This document shows, one piece after another, positions 7,557 to 16,466 of a stretch of 64,000 bases of DNA; the first letter of the stretch is position 1, and each line of letters opens with the position of its first letter. The DNA lies in the NCBI RefSeq assembly GCF_010820665.1, contig NZ_JAAIKC010000003.1, positions 372,001 through 436,000 of the forward strand, in the 5' to 3' direction. Below the pieces are notes generated by a model. That model saw nothing but the letters and a program-made list of their open reading frames with translations. It searched no databases and was not told where the DNA came from. A program made the position numbers and the translations under genes. The DNA is from Paenibacillus sp. SYP-B3998 (GTDB taxonomy: Bacteria; Bacillota; Bacilli; Paenibacillales; NBRC-103111).

Positions 7557-8852
7557 GTGACAAAAGTATCCATTCAAGATGAAATGGCGATGGATCAATG
7601 GGTTGCAGGGCAGCGGGAAGAACTCATTGAGCTTTTAAAAACGTTGGTTCAAATTCCGAGCGAAAACCGTCCTCCCAGCGGGAATGAATTGCCGGTTCAA
7701 CACTTCTTAGAGAAAAAAATCAGTGAGCTTCACTTCGAAACGGAGCTGTATCATCTGTCAACCGTTTCTGAGCTTAGCAATCACGCTGCGTATTATCCTG
7801 GACGCGACTACACGAACCGTCCTAATCTCTTTGCGCAGCTGCGTGGGAGTGGCGGGGGAAGATCGCTGTTGTTTTCCGTTCATGCTGACGTCGTCCCCGG
7901 CATTGGTGGAGAATATGAACCGTTTCAACCTATCGAGAAAGACGGGCGACTTTATGGCAGAGGGTCCAACGATATGAAAGGCGGAATCGCTGCGATACTA
8001 ACTGCATTTCGTTTTTTTGCCCAAAGAGGGGTACCCTTGAAGGGCGATTTATTATTCGAAAGCGTCGTAGATGAAGAGATGGGTGGGGCTAATGGCACGC
8101 TAGCAGGACGGATCCGGAAGAATGATGCAGACGCGGTCATCATACCCGAACCGACCAATATGAAGGTGTGTCCCTCGCATTTAGGCGGTGTGACATGGCG
8201 CATCAAAGTGAAAGGAAAAGGCGGCATGGGGTTCGGGGGCGAGAATTTACGTAATCCGATTTATGGAATCTCACATATTGTGGTGGAAATTGAGCGTTTT
8301 CACGACGAATGTCAGAATAAAGTTGCTTTTCGAACAGAGTCGGGTGACATTCTGACACCTAGTGTCGTGCTTTCTTATATCAAAGGCGGTGATTTCGATC
8401 CCGGGATGGCTGACGGGATACCGCAAACGTGTGCAATTGAAGTGTGGGTGGAATGTCTGCCTGGAGAATCCTTACAGGATGTGGAACGGGATTTTAAAAC
8501 CCGAATACAGAACTTGTGTTCCCACCATTCGATGGAGGGGTACGAAATCTCTTGGGAACAAATCACACGCTTTTTACCTGGAAGCATAGCCCAGACAGAA
8601 CTCGTTCCTCTGCTTTGTTCTTTGGTGCATCAAGAGTGCGGAGCACCGGATGAAGTGTATATGGCACCTTTTGCATGTGACGCATTTATGTTTAACTTGT
8701 ATTCGCCTTCACCAGCCGTGATCCTCGGTCCGATTGGCGAAAATGCACATGCGGCAGATGAATTTGTAGATGTTGACAGTTTAATGAAGTTAACCAAAGT
8801 CTATATAGCAGCCATAGAAAAATGGTGCAACATGCCAGCTATTGGTCAATAA
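7557..8852 (+). CDS. M20-family metallopeptidase (ArgE/DapE-type deacylase)
   Basis: The protein has about 431 residues from the GTG at 7557, with AGGAG eight bases upstream; GTG at 7548 or 7539 would add three or six residues. M20 zinc-ligand motifs are clear: SVHADVVPG (His and catalytic Asp), GRGSNDMKGG (bridging Asp), DEEMGG (general-base Glu pair), IIPEPTN, and a late His in NAHAADE. A lid/dimerisation domain lies between about residues 210 and 330. ArgE/DapE enzymes remove acyl groups from N-acyl amino acids. In this operon it would release an amino acid, possibly of D configuration, for the PLP enzyme downstream. The exact substrate is unknown. Confidence 0.85.
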   Translation: MTKVSIQDEMAMDQWVAGQREELIELLKTLVQIPSENRPPSGNELPVQHFLEKKISELHFETELYHLSTVSELSNHAAYYPGRDYTNRPNLFAQLRGSGGGRSLLFSVHADVVPGIGGEYEPFQPIEKDGRLYGRGSNDMKGGIAAILTAFRFFAQRGVPLKGDLLFESVVDEEMGGANGTLAGRIRKNDADAVIIPEPTNMKVCPSHLGGVTWRIKVKGKGGMGFGGENLRNPIYGISHIVVEIERFHDECQNKVAFRTESGDILTPSVVLSYIKGGDFDPGMADGIPQTCAIEVWVECLPGESLQDVERDFKTRIQNLCSHHSMEGYEISWEQITRFLPGSIAQTELVPLLCSLVHQECGAPDEVYMAPFACDAFMFNLYSPSPAVILGPIGENAHAADEFVDVDSLMKLTKVYIAAIEKWCNMPAIGQ

Positions 8853-8868
8853 ACGAATGGAGAGGAAG

Positions 8869-9276
8869 ATGGGTATGATACAATGGGATAAAAGTGAAAT
8901 AATTACGAGGAATGCGCCGCGAGATACGGGACCGTATTCGCAGGGCCTGATTGCCGGGCCGTTCGTTTTCGTGTCGGGCCAAGGGCCGCTCGATCCAGAC
9001 ACAGGAGAAATTGTCGACGGAACCGTCGAGGAGCAAACGATTCTTACATTTAAAAATATCGAAGCGATTTTAGCCGAAGCAGGAGCCACCTTGCAAGATG
9101 TGGTAAAAGTAACGGCACACCTGCAGGATATCAACGATTTTGACAAGTTCAGCCAAACCTACGAAACGCTTTTTACGGACTCAATAAAGCCGGTAAGAAC
9201 AACGGTTGGCAGTCAGTTGGTTGGCATTAAGGTAGAAGCGGATGTTATTGCGATTTTGGCGAGATCACCCGTGTAG
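8869..9276 (+). CDS. RidA family enamine/imine deaminase
   Basis: The protein has about 135 residues from the ATG at 8869 (GGAGAGG just before; ATG at 8875 also possible). It carries the RidA/YjgF signature: TGPYSQGLIAG, FVSGQGPLD, the QTILTFKNIEAIL helix, and the conserved Arg of KPVRTTVG near the C-terminus. RidA hydrolyses reactive 2-aminoacrylate-type enamines released by PLP dehydratases. Its place next to a D-serine-dehydratase/D-threonine-aldolase-fold enzyme fits that detoxifying role well. It starts 16 bases after the deacylase stop. Confidence 0.9.
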   Translation: MGMIQWDKSEIITRNAPRDTGPYSQGLIAGPFVFVSGQGPLDPDTGEIVDGTVEEQTILTFKNIEAILAEAGATLQDVVKVTAHLQDINDFDKFSQTYETLFTDSIKPVRTTVGSQLVGIKVEADVIAILARSPV

Positions 9277-9327
9277 TTTAGTCTCAAAAAAGGTTAGAAG
9301 CTTGTATGGAAGGTAGTGGATAACGCA

Positions 9328-10422
9328 ATGTCCGAATTATCGGGGAAACCTGAGGTTTTAAAAAAAATTAATACGGTTATGGTGCTGAACTTGATTCGTA
9401 GACAAGGGCCTATTTCGCGCGCGGATATTGCCAAAGCGTTGAACATCAGTCGTCCGACGATTTCGAATTTGGTTGCCCAATTATTGGGTGATGGAGAAGT
9501 TATAGAGATAGGAGAGGGTGAATCCAAAGGCGGGAAGAAACCGATATTGCTGCAAATCAACAGTGATAATGCCTATGTTGTCGGAATTCACTTGTCTCAT
9601 CCAGTTACGAAGATCGCCTTGGCCAATAACGTAGGGGACATTTTGGCACGCAAAGATATTAACACAGACACGCTAGATAATATTGCGGCTCACCTAACAG
9701 AAATTATTGGGGAATGTTTTCAAACGGCCGGATTATCTATTAAAAAATTATCTTCGATCGGGATCGGAATTTCGGGTATTGTCAACCCGACAACGGGAGA
9801 AATCATTCATGCCCGCTTTTTTCCCAGTTTGAAGGGCAAGCAGTTAAAGAAGAAATTGAAGTCGAAATTTAAAGTACCTGTACTCATTGACAATGATGTC
9901 TACATGGGCCTGATTGGGCAGGAATCAGTGCTTGAAATGAAACCTTCCAGTATGGCTTTCGTGACGATCGGTGAAGTGGTAGGGCTCGGTATGATCATGG
10001 ACGGCAAAGTGTTTCGCGGGGCGAGACATGCTGCTGGGGAAATTGGCGATATGCTCATTAACGCTTCTCAACAGCTCTCTGAAGGATTTCATGCGGAGGG
10101 GGGTTATTTGGAAAGGCTGCTGGAGCGGAGTAAACAAGAGTCGATTTTGCTTGAAAATGATCAAGTCTCACAATATCCTTTTATCATTGCTTGCTCATTG
10201 TTTAATATTACATGCATGTTCGACCCAGAACGCATATTTGTAGGCGGTAAGATTCTGCAAAGTACTTATCTACCAGTGATTCAACAATTGTTGCATCGCA
10301 TGAACCCGAGAGCCCCTGTGTTGGAGTCGACTTTTCATAAGGATGACACGGAATTAATGGGAAGCCTTTATGTGGCCATTCAAATTCTGCGCGAAAACGT
10401 ATCCATTAGCGGAAATAGTTGA
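9328..10422 (+). CDS. ROK-family transcriptional regulator (XylR/NagC-like)
   Basis: The protein has about 364 residues. A winged helix-turn-helix occupies residues 10-70 (LIRRQGPISRADIAKALNIS followed by RPTISNLVAQLL), then a ROK sugar-kinase-like fold. The phosphate/ATP-binding region is recognisable (GIGISGIVNPTTG) and LIDNDVYMGLIGQ matches the ROK active-site area. The cysteine-rich zinc motif of ROK kinases is missing, which is common in pure repressors. The start is taken as the ATG at 9328, in agreement with the family; a GTG at 9316 is possible. Embedding a regulator inside the operon suggests feedback control by a pathway sugar-like or acyl ligand. Confidence 0.85.
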   Translation: MSELSGKPEVLKKINTVMVLNLIRRQGPISRADIAKALNISRPTISNLVAQLLGDGEVIEIGEGESKGGKKPILLQINSDNAYVVGIHLSHPVTKIALANNVGDILARKDINTDTLDNIAAHLTEIIGECFQTAGLSIKKLSSIGIGISGIVNPTTGEIIHARFFPSLKGKQLKKKLKSKFKVPVLIDNDVYMGLIGQESVLEMKPSSMAFVTIGEVVGLGMIMDGKVFRGARHAAGEIGDMLINASQQLSEGFHAEGGYLERLLERSKQESILLENDQVSQYPFIIACSLFNITCMFDPERIFVGGKILQSTYLPVIQQLLHRMNPRAPVLESTFHKDDTELMGSLYVAIQILRENVSISGNS

Positions 10423-10452
10423 TCTATCATCAATAAGATAGGAGGAGATGGA

Positions 10453-11544
10453 ATGCTTCCAGAAACGCCTTGTTTATTGATTGACGAACTTATTGTTGAC
10501 CGAAACATACAGCGAATGAGTGATATTGCCAGAAATTATGGTGTCAATTTGAGACCTCACGCTAAAACACATAAATTGCCGTACATGTCCAGAAAACAGT
10601 TGGAGGCTGGTGCGGTCGGCATTACTGTAGCTAAAGTCGGTGAGGCAGAGGTTATGGTAGAACATGGGATCAGAGATATCTTCATTGCTTATCCGATCAT
10701 CGTTCCTTCCAAAATTAAACGCTTAATTGCTCTAGGGCAGTCAGCGAACATCATGGTCGGCGTGGACAGCTTGGTTGGAGCCAGAAGGTTGTCCGATGAA
10801 GCCACTCAGCGCGGACATACGATTCAAGTGCGTATGGAAATCGATACAGGTCTTAATCGTACTGGCGTATCGTTAGATGAAGCGGCGAAGCTAGCTTACG
10901 ATATTCATACGTTACCTAACCTGGAGCTTACCGGTATTTATACATTTAGGGGGGCCATGCTTCATGGCAAACCGGCCTTGAATTTGCGGGAAGCTGGACA
11001 TGAGGAAGGTAATCTCATGGTGGAGTTAACAAATCGGTTGCAGAAACAAGGGATTGCTATAAGGGATGTTAGCGTCGGTTCAACACCGACATCAGCATAT
11101 GCGGCTGAAATCCGCGGAGTCACGGAAGTCCGCCCAGGTACTTATATATATAATGACCAGATGCAGGTTCAGATGGGCGTTTGTATGAAGGACGATTGTG
11201 CGGCTTGGATTGAGGTAACGGTGGTAAGCAAGCCAACTGTTGACCGGATCGTAATCGATGGAGGAAGCAAAACGTTCGCAACGGATGTACAGCCAGGTGG
11301 GTCACTCAACCTCCAAGGATTTGGGCGGATTATCGGACATCCCGATACGATTCTGGAAAGAATGAACGAAGAGCATGGCATGATCACCGGGAAAGGGGTC
11401 TCCGATATACAAATTGGCGATAGAATCAGGGTGATCCCCAACCACATTTGCAGCACTATCAATCTGCATAATTCCGTATATATACATAAAAATAGAAGTG
11501 TAATTAAGGAAATGCCAGTACTGGGTCGAGGAAAATTGTCTTAA
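10453..11544 (+). CDS. DSD1 / D-threonine-aldolase-fold PLP enzyme
   Basis: The protein has 363 residues with an alanine-racemase-type barrel followed by a D-serine dehydratase-like C-terminal domain. The PLP lysine lies in LRPHAKTHK (residues about 33-41), the signature of this family. The metal-binding His and Cys are in PNHICSTINLHN near the C-terminus, matching the zinc site of eukaryotic-type D-serine dehydratase and D-threonine aldolase. It would cleave or dehydrate a D-3-hydroxy-amino acid. RidA two genes upstream would handle enamine intermediates. Aldolase and dehydratase activity cannot be told apart from sequence alone. Confidence 0.85.
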   Translation: MLPETPCLLIDELIVDRNIQRMSDIARNYGVNLRPHAKTHKLPYMSRKQLEAGAVGITVAKVGEAEVMVEHGIRDIFIAYPIIVPSKIKRLIALGQSANIMVGVDSLVGARRLSDEATQRGHTIQVRMEIDTGLNRTGVSLDEAAKLAYDIHTLPNLELTGIYTFRGAMLHGKPALNLREAGHEEGNLMVELTNRLQKQGIAIRDVSVGSTPTSAYAAEIRGVTEVRPGTYIYNDQMQVQMGVCMKDDCAAWIEVTVVSKPTVDRIVIDGGSKTFATDVQPGGSLNLQGFGRIIGHPDTILERMNEEHGMITGKGVSDIQIGDRIRVIPNHICSTINLHNSVYIHKNRSVIKEMPVLGRGKLS

Positions 11545-11569
11545 TTATTTTGGGGAGGTAACGAATGTA

Positions 11570-12235
11570 ATGACGATGCAAAATGAGACGCAAATCTTTC
11601 AATCAATGAGAGAGAATCTTTACACAGCAGTAATTTGCGATATTTTAGATGAACTAGGTTTTCGCCATCAGGTGCTTGATATTGACATACGACCGGTATT
11701 TGTGGATTGGAAAATTGCCGGAAGAACAAAAACAATGCTAGCGGTAGATGTATATGAAACCTACGAGAATCCTTATGAGAAAGAAATAGAGGCTATTGAC
11801 TCCATCCGTCCGAACGAAATTGTTTTAATTGGGACGAATAACTCCAAACGCAGCGGACTTTGGGGCGAATTAATGGCGACTGCCTCCAGAATGAGGGGGG
11901 CGACCGGCGTTGTTTTAGACGGACTTATTAGAGATTCGGAGAAATTAATCGAAATGGATTTCCCTGTATTTTGCAATGGATTTAATCCTTTAGATTCAAA
12001 AGGTCGCGAGTATGTGATAGCTTATGATTGTCCTGTTGAAGTTGGTGGTGTTTTGGTTCACCCAGGAGATGTCGTTTTTGGAGATCGAGATGGTATCGTG
12101 ATCATCCCGTCAGCGGTATTCTCGCAAACAGTGGACATGGCATTAGAAAAAATCAATAACGAAAACTTAATCCGAAAAGAGTTATTGGAAGGAAAGCTTC
12201 TAAGGGAAGTATATGACCAGTACAAAATGCTCTAA
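11570..12235 (+). CDS. RraA-like family protein (HMG aldolase/oxaloacetate-decarboxylase fold)
   Basis: The protein has 221 residues. The diagnostic RraA/HMG-aldolase segment is present: LWGELMATASRMRGATG followed by VVLDGLIRD, with Arg and Asp of the metal/pyruvate site. In Gram-positive catabolic operons such proteins act as class II pyruvate aldolases or oxaloacetate decarboxylases rather than RNase E regulators. Here it would split or decarboxylate a keto-acid product of the operon. A GGGGAGG lies 14-19 bases upstream of the ATG at 11570 and of a second in-frame ATG at 11576. It is the last operon gene, followed at once by a terminator. Confidence 0.8.
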   Translation: MTMQNETQIFQSMRENLYTAVICDILDELGFRHQVLDIDIRPVFVDWKIAGRTKTMLAVDVYETYENPYEKEIEAIDSIRPNEIVLIGTNNSKRSGLWGELMATASRMRGATGVVLDGLIRDSEKLIEMDFPVFCNGFNPLDSKGREYVIAYDCPVEVGGVLVHPGDVVFGDRDGIVIIPSAVFSQTVDMALEKINNENLIRKELLEGKLLREVYDQYKML

Positions 12236-12242
12236 GCATATG

Positions 12243-13018
12243 GGGTCCGCGTAAATCGCGGATTTTTTTATTTTATCGGATCGTCGTTTGTAGCACATTA
12301 AATACTGATCCGTCATAAGGGACTGAAGGCTCGAGACTAATTCGTTTATCGTTGCTTTTTCTTTTGACTCCGTCAGTGCAGATCGAATAAAGAGCTTGCC
12401 ATCGATGGTAGGATCTTCCTTGGTGAGCCGGGCACTCCAACGCATTTTGGCGGATTCAAGGGTTATATTCGCATTTTCTAGGACCTCAACTGCCGCCCCA
12501 TAATAATTATTTGACTTAAGTTTATAAGAAGGGTGTCTTCTTTGCTCAATCGCGCAATCATCTTCCCTTTTCCAGCAGAGCGGATCCAGTGAAGGAAAGA
12601 ACCGTTTCTTGACCAGGGCAAATAATCGGTAGAATGACGTCTTTCGTGGACGCATAGGTTTCCCATAAACTTGTCGTCGATATTTTGGGATTCCAGCCGG
12701 CCTTGGATTGGAATATTTAAAGAAAGTTGTAACGTCATTCATAATCGCCTTTTTGTATTGGGCAATAGTTGCTTCATACCGGCATCCGTTATAGCAATTA
12801 ATGCTTTGGGAGACGATTTTCATGGATAATCCCTTTTCGACAGGAATTGGTATTTGGAGGGTAACTTCATACCGATGGGAGCTTCCTTTGGCAATTCCCA
12901 TGATAACGGGCATTGTTCTAAGGTTGATGTCATGGCTGTCCCAACAACCACTGATCAGCGATCCGCAGCTTATCCAGACTAGCGCTAGCCATACCCTATA
13001 ATGTAAAAGCTTTCGCAT
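12243..13018 (-). pseudogene. Decayed spore-germination lipoprotein gene (Ger(x)C family)
   Basis: The frame starts at the ATG at 13018 (GGGAG upstream) with a lipoprotein signal MRKLLHYRVWLALVWI ending in a LISGC lipobox. GerC-typical DINLRTMPVIMGIAK and QIPIPVEKGLSMK follow. The central half (about 12880-12520) no longer resembles the family, and normal GerC blocks are missing, consistent with deletions and frameshifts. Recognisable ending segments such as EVLENANITLESAKMRWSAR resume at about 12490-12290. GerC proteins belong to GerA-type nutrient-germinant receptors in the spore inner membrane. A stop-containing frame just upstream (13024-13140) may be the tail of a partner ger gene. Confidence 0.7.
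12246..12270 (+). terminator. Rho-independent terminator of the catabolic operon
   Basis: TCCGCG and CGCGGA pair around a TAAAT loop and are followed by seven T residues. It lies 10 bp after the RraA-like stop codon. Confidence 0.85.
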
Positions 13019-13144
13019 CAATTCATCTCCCAAGCTTCATTCTTCTTCGCAAATATGCCCCTACTAGGGAAATGGCGGAGATTAAACCAAAACGGAACAG
13101 ACCTTCAGGTTTCAATAGCTGCTACCAATACACGAGGGTAATCT

Positions 13145-13462
13145 TTAAAAAAGGGATGATTGGCTTTTTCGACAGATGCATAAAATGACTGAATTCTTCT
13201 TTACTTTGTTTTGATCGCCGGAAGAAATGCGTTTCAGTCCCATATTGGTTCCCAGCCTGTACAGGCATAGGATTAACCTTTTTTGTAGGGTAAGCCGATC
13301 GATTGTTTCTCTCAAGCCCGCTGTGTTAAATTGGCCAGAAAATTGAATGCGTAAATCAGCTTCCTTTAAAATGTCAAATAAGTTGGTCATAGGCCAGCGG
13401 CGAGTGAGTTCTCTTTTTATTTCTTCTGAAAAACCTGCAGTAAGAGACACCGTATTACACAT
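13145..13462 (-). mobile_element. Fragment of a Tn3-family transposase gene
   Basis: The 105-residue reverse frame contains MTNLFDILKEADLRIQFSGQ, FNTAGLRETIDR and LYRLGTNMGLKRISSGD. These segments are typical of the conserved C-terminal region of Tn3-family DDE transposases. The rest of the roughly 1,000-residue protein, the resolvase and terminal repeats are absent. It is a dead remnant between the gerC and HD-protein genes and probably marks an old insertion that began the decay of this region. Confidence 0.7.
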
Positions 13463-14067
13463 TATGAAAGGATCAGCCTCATGTTCCTCTCCTTAAAAGG
13501 TAAGCAAATACAACTGTAATTACCGTACGAACTGTTCAGCTTTGAAGAAAAATATAATTTTCGTTGAAAATATACAGACTTGTACGTATAATTAATCAAT
13601 GTGAATTACATTTATTTAAGAGAGGGGATAGAATGAAGTAGCAATGGTCAAACATTCGCTTATTTAACTTGATTTTCAGGCGTCCATTGAGAATGCCTTG
13701 TATGCCGATGAATGAAGCTAAACATCAAGATGCAATACTTATCGTTTTTGGAGAAAGTTGGTACCCTGGGAATCCGTTTTTACTTTGGTATCATTTCGTT
13801 TCACAATTTGTCGTCAACCAAAGAGTGCCGAGCGGATGATCTGGGTTCAAGGTTATGGATAAGGATTAAAGGTCGTTTCGAACAATATCAAATATTTCAA
13901 ATATATTTCTCAATTCGGCTGGACATTACGCAAGACCTAACGTTATTCAAATTCAAGTTAATCAGACGAAAAGGGATCCGGTCGCTTTCAATCAAAAACG
14001 TCCATTAACGGAATCCACGGATACGGAATTAAGCATCAAAATTTAATGAATACGGAGCGTTGCGAAA
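13463..14067. other. Decayed stretch without a supported gene
   Basis: Short open frames exist (for example 13712-14008) but none has a good ribosome binding site. Around 13810-14045 one frame, interrupted by stops, reads RMIWVQGYG, then HYARPNVIQIQVNQTKRDPV and TDTELSIKI, which looks like remnant coding sequence of an unrecognised protein. I treat the stretch as a broken gene of unknown function. Confidence 0.4.
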
Positions 14068-14859
14068 ATGAGACCCGATATAGGTAATTACGACTGGTGC
14101 GAGAATCATCAGGCAAAACTTACACCGAAAGAGAAGTTCGCTATGATAAAAATGCTGATTCAATCGCAACTAAAGGATACTTTGGGAAGCGTATTGTTTA
14201 GAATGCCGTTGTTTCCGGGCAAAAAAATCGATGTGAGCTTAGACGAAATAAGGTATCCGGAAACACATACAGTTCGCATGGCGGAAGAATATGCAAAGGA
14301 ATGTTGCTCAGAACCCTTATTGTATCACTGTTACCGCACTTATTTTTGGGGAGCGTTGTTAGGCAAAAGTTACGGATTCAAGGTAGACGAAGAATTGCTG
14401 TTTGTCTCCAGCATTTTGCACGATTTAGGTATATCATCAAAACATATTCACAAAACGGGACAATGTTGTTTTGCGACGACAGGGGCAAGAGAAGCTTATC
14501 AATTGGTTACGAACATGGGATGGCATCCTGACCGAGCCAAAAAAGTGTACGAATCGATCAGCCTGCACTTAAATCCGGTCATAAATGAACAAGTATATGG
14601 CCCCGAAGCGAGACTGGTTGGAGAAGGGGCGACGATGGACGTTTTAGGCGCTAAAAGCCATAGACTTTCAGCCGCAGCGATCCAGGCAGTTCATGCCAAA
14701 TATGCCAGAAGCGGTTTTACGGAGGACATTCTTCATTCCATTACAGGCGTCGAACATGCTCTAGACACCAGACCGAAGCTGTTGTCCAGTATGGGCTTCG
14801 GAATTCTGGCCCGACGAAATCCGTTAGATCGAACTGAATTTAATTCACCGGAGACCTGA
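14068..14859 (+). CDS. HD-domain phosphohydrolase-like protein
   Basis: The protein has 263 residues. A metal-binding HD domain is visible: His in LLYHCYRTYFWG (about residue 92), the HD pair in SSILHDLGIS (about residue 118) and later His/Asp residues around HLNPVIN. The arrangement resembles the cyanamide-hydratase-like branch of HD proteins, whose members often follow an R-T-Y-F/W-G motif. The reaction is not predictable. It starts 50 bp after the decayed stretch and lies just upstream of a TetR regulator on the same strand, which may control it. Confidence 0.7.
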   Translation: MRPDIGNYDWCENHQAKLTPKEKFAMIKMLIQSQLKDTLGSVLFRMPLFPGKKIDVSLDEIRYPETHTVRMAEEYAKECCSEPLLYHCYRTYFWGALLGKSYGFKVDEELLFVSSILHDLGISSKHIHKTGQCCFATTGAREAYQLVTNMGWHPDRAKKVYESISLHLNPVINEQVYGPEARLVGEGATMDVLGAKSHRLSAAAIQAVHAKYARSGFTEDILHSITGVEHALDTRPKLLSSMGFGILARRNPLDRTEFNSPET

Positions 14860-14860
14860 A

Positions 14861-14889
14861 TTGACAAAAGGCAGACCGTTCTTTATATT
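14861..14889 (+). promoter_or_regulatory. Sigma-A promoter giving an apparently leaderless TetR mRNA
   Basis: A perfect -35 TTGACA (14861-14866), a 17-bp spacer and -10 TATATT (14884-14889) sit so close to the ATG at 14896 that transcription should start at or next to the start codon. AGACCGTTC in the spacer equals one arm of the TetR operator seen at 29645. Confidence 0.6.
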
Positions 14890-14895
14890 GATGTT

Positions 14896-15477
14896 ATGAG
14901 TACTCTTAGAATAAGTAAAGCTCGACAACAAATACTCCAAACAGCCTTAGAATTATTTTATCGCAAAGGAATTAATCGTGTCGGAGTGGATGAAGTTGTT
15001 GAGCAATCCGGCGTGGCAAAAATGACTCTTTACAAACACTTTCCTTCTAAAAACGATCTGATCAACGAAGTCGTACTCAAAGGAGGGGAACTTTGGTTAC
15101 AATGGTTTATGAGCACCGTCGAGCGATTGACTTCTGATCCCGAAGAGCGATTGATTGCTGTTTTTGACGCCATCCATTTATGGTTTGAAGACCCCGATTT
15201 TAGAGGCTGCGGGGCCATCAATATCGTAACCGAGCTGGCAGAACCAACGCACGTCGCCCATTTATCTTCCAGAACACGGAAATCGGATGTTTATAACTAT
15301 ATTCGTCAGTTGGCTGATCAGGCAAGCTTACAACAACCCGACGACCTTGCGAGACAATTCATGCTGTTGATTGACGGAGCTACCGTAAATGAGCTTCTTT
15401 ATAAAAACCAATTATCCGCTAAGGATGCCAAAACAATGGCCTCCCTTCTTTTAGATCATTATAAGAAGAGAAGTTAA
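14896..15477 (+). CDS. TetR/AcrR-family transcriptional regulator
   Basis: The protein has 193 residues. The N-terminal helix-turn-helix (residues 8-55) reads RQQILQTALELFYRKGINRV, VDEVVEQSGVAKMTLYKHF, then SKNDLI, a standard TetR DNA-binding domain. The C-terminal half is a helical ligand domain of the TetR_C type. There is no ribosome binding site before the ATG. The -10 element ends six bases upstream, so translation is probably leaderless. The stop of the HD gene is 36 bp upstream. Self-regulation through the AGACCG half-site in the promoter is an inference. Confidence 0.85.
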   Translation: MSTLRISKARQQILQTALELFYRKGINRVGVDEVVEQSGVAKMTLYKHFPSKNDLINEVVLKGGELWLQWFMSTVERLTSDPEERLIAVFDAIHLWFEDPDFRGCGAINIVTELAEPTHVAHLSSRTRKSDVYNYIRQLADQASLQQPDDLARQFMLLIDGATVNELLYKNQLSAKDAKTMASLLLDHYKKRS

Positions 15478-15518
15478 CTAATCCTGAAATATTCGTAGTA
15501 TCACAAATATGATAATAT

Positions 15519-15701
15519 CCTGTCATTATGATGAGTCAGAACCGTCAAGCGGCAAGGGATAAGCACGAATCCATTATTGACTTTGCCATTAATTGTAAAT
15601 CGGAACAAGAAATTGATGATATGCAGAGTCATCTACACAGAATTGAAGGAGAGATTGTAGAAATAAAACAACACTTGTTAGCGATTCAATTGAAACAATA
15701 A
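15519..15701 (+). pseudogene. C-terminal remnant of a DUF1003 membrane protein
   Basis: The frame reads PVIMMSQNRQAARDKHESII and later QEIDDMQSHLHRIEGEI before its stop. This matches the conserved ending of DUF1003 proteins (MSQNRQ motif after the second transmembrane helix). The N-terminal domain and both membrane helices are missing, and a stop lies just upstream. It is a truncated leftover. Confidence 0.65.
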
Positions 15702-15738
15702 GTAAAATATTTTGTGTGCTTTAACACCCAAAAAAGTG

Positions 15739-15769
15739 GGAGGGACTGCCTAAGCAGTTCCTCCTTTTT
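15739..15769 (+). terminator. Rho-independent terminator
   Basis: GGAGGGACTGC pairs with GCAGTTCCTCC (one mismatch) around CTAA and is followed by TTTTTC. From here to 16052 I see no gene. Confidence 0.75.
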
Positions 15770-16052
15770 CATTAGCTCCCAAATCTTTTCCGTAGCATCT
15801 TAATTTGCCTTCCACAAAATAATGGTTTTTGTACATTGGTGGATTACTTTTTTTGTTTTTCCTTAGAGTAAGGAAACTCGGTTCTTTAATGGTGATAAAT
15901 GTAATAGCGTATATTTTGGTTAAAATGTAGGCGGGACCCCAGATACTGCTGATATTAATTTTAGATTCACGTTATTTAACTGCTTCAATTTTCTCTATTA
16001 ATCTATGTAATTAGCCCTCACATTTATGGATAAAAAGAAGGAGTTGATAGAT

Positions 16053-16430
16053 ATGAATCTTTTAGTCCATCACGTATACGGTATTGTCTACAGAAACGCC
16101 AATGGAACTTTGACAGTTTTTAATGGACGAATTGAAGCGAAGGGATTAACCACGATAACTCTCAAGTTCATGAACTCTAGAGATGGTACGTATCATAATC
16201 GTGAATCCTTATCAGGGATGTCCAAAGTTGCTAACTTTGACACGGATGTTCATGACTTCGTCAAAAGATTGTTCTATTGTCTCTTCGATGGTTGCAGCTT
16301 GCCCGATTCAAGCGTAAATGATTCTTCACATAGTGTAAGGGGACAACTGAACCATCCTGTTCCAACAGATCCGAAATTTAATCGAAACTTAATAGACTTA
16401 TCAGCGTGTATACCCCATAATTATTTTTGA
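16053..16430 (+). CDS. Hypothetical protein, 125 residues
   Basis: The ATG at 16053 has AAGGAG nine bases upstream, which favours it over the ATG at 16026. The product begins MNLLVHHVYGIVYRNANGTL and has no signal peptide, transmembrane helix or motif that I recognise. The ending is Asn/Pro rich. It precedes the secreted Calx-beta protein by 36 bp and could share a transcript with it. Confidence 0.5.
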   Translation: MNLLVHHVYGIVYRNANGTLTVFNGRIEAKGLTTITLKFMNSRDGTYHNRESLSGMSKVANFDTDVHDFVKRLFYCLFDGCSLPDSSVNDSSHSVRGQLNHPVPTDPKFNRNLIDLSACIPHNYF

Positions 16431-16466
16431 TACAAATCGTATCAGATATAATTAAGGAGGTAGTTT

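Noticed and set aside
13712-14008. 98-residue open frame as a real gene
   Set aside because: No ribosome binding site, odd composition, and a different interrupted frame there looks more protein-like.
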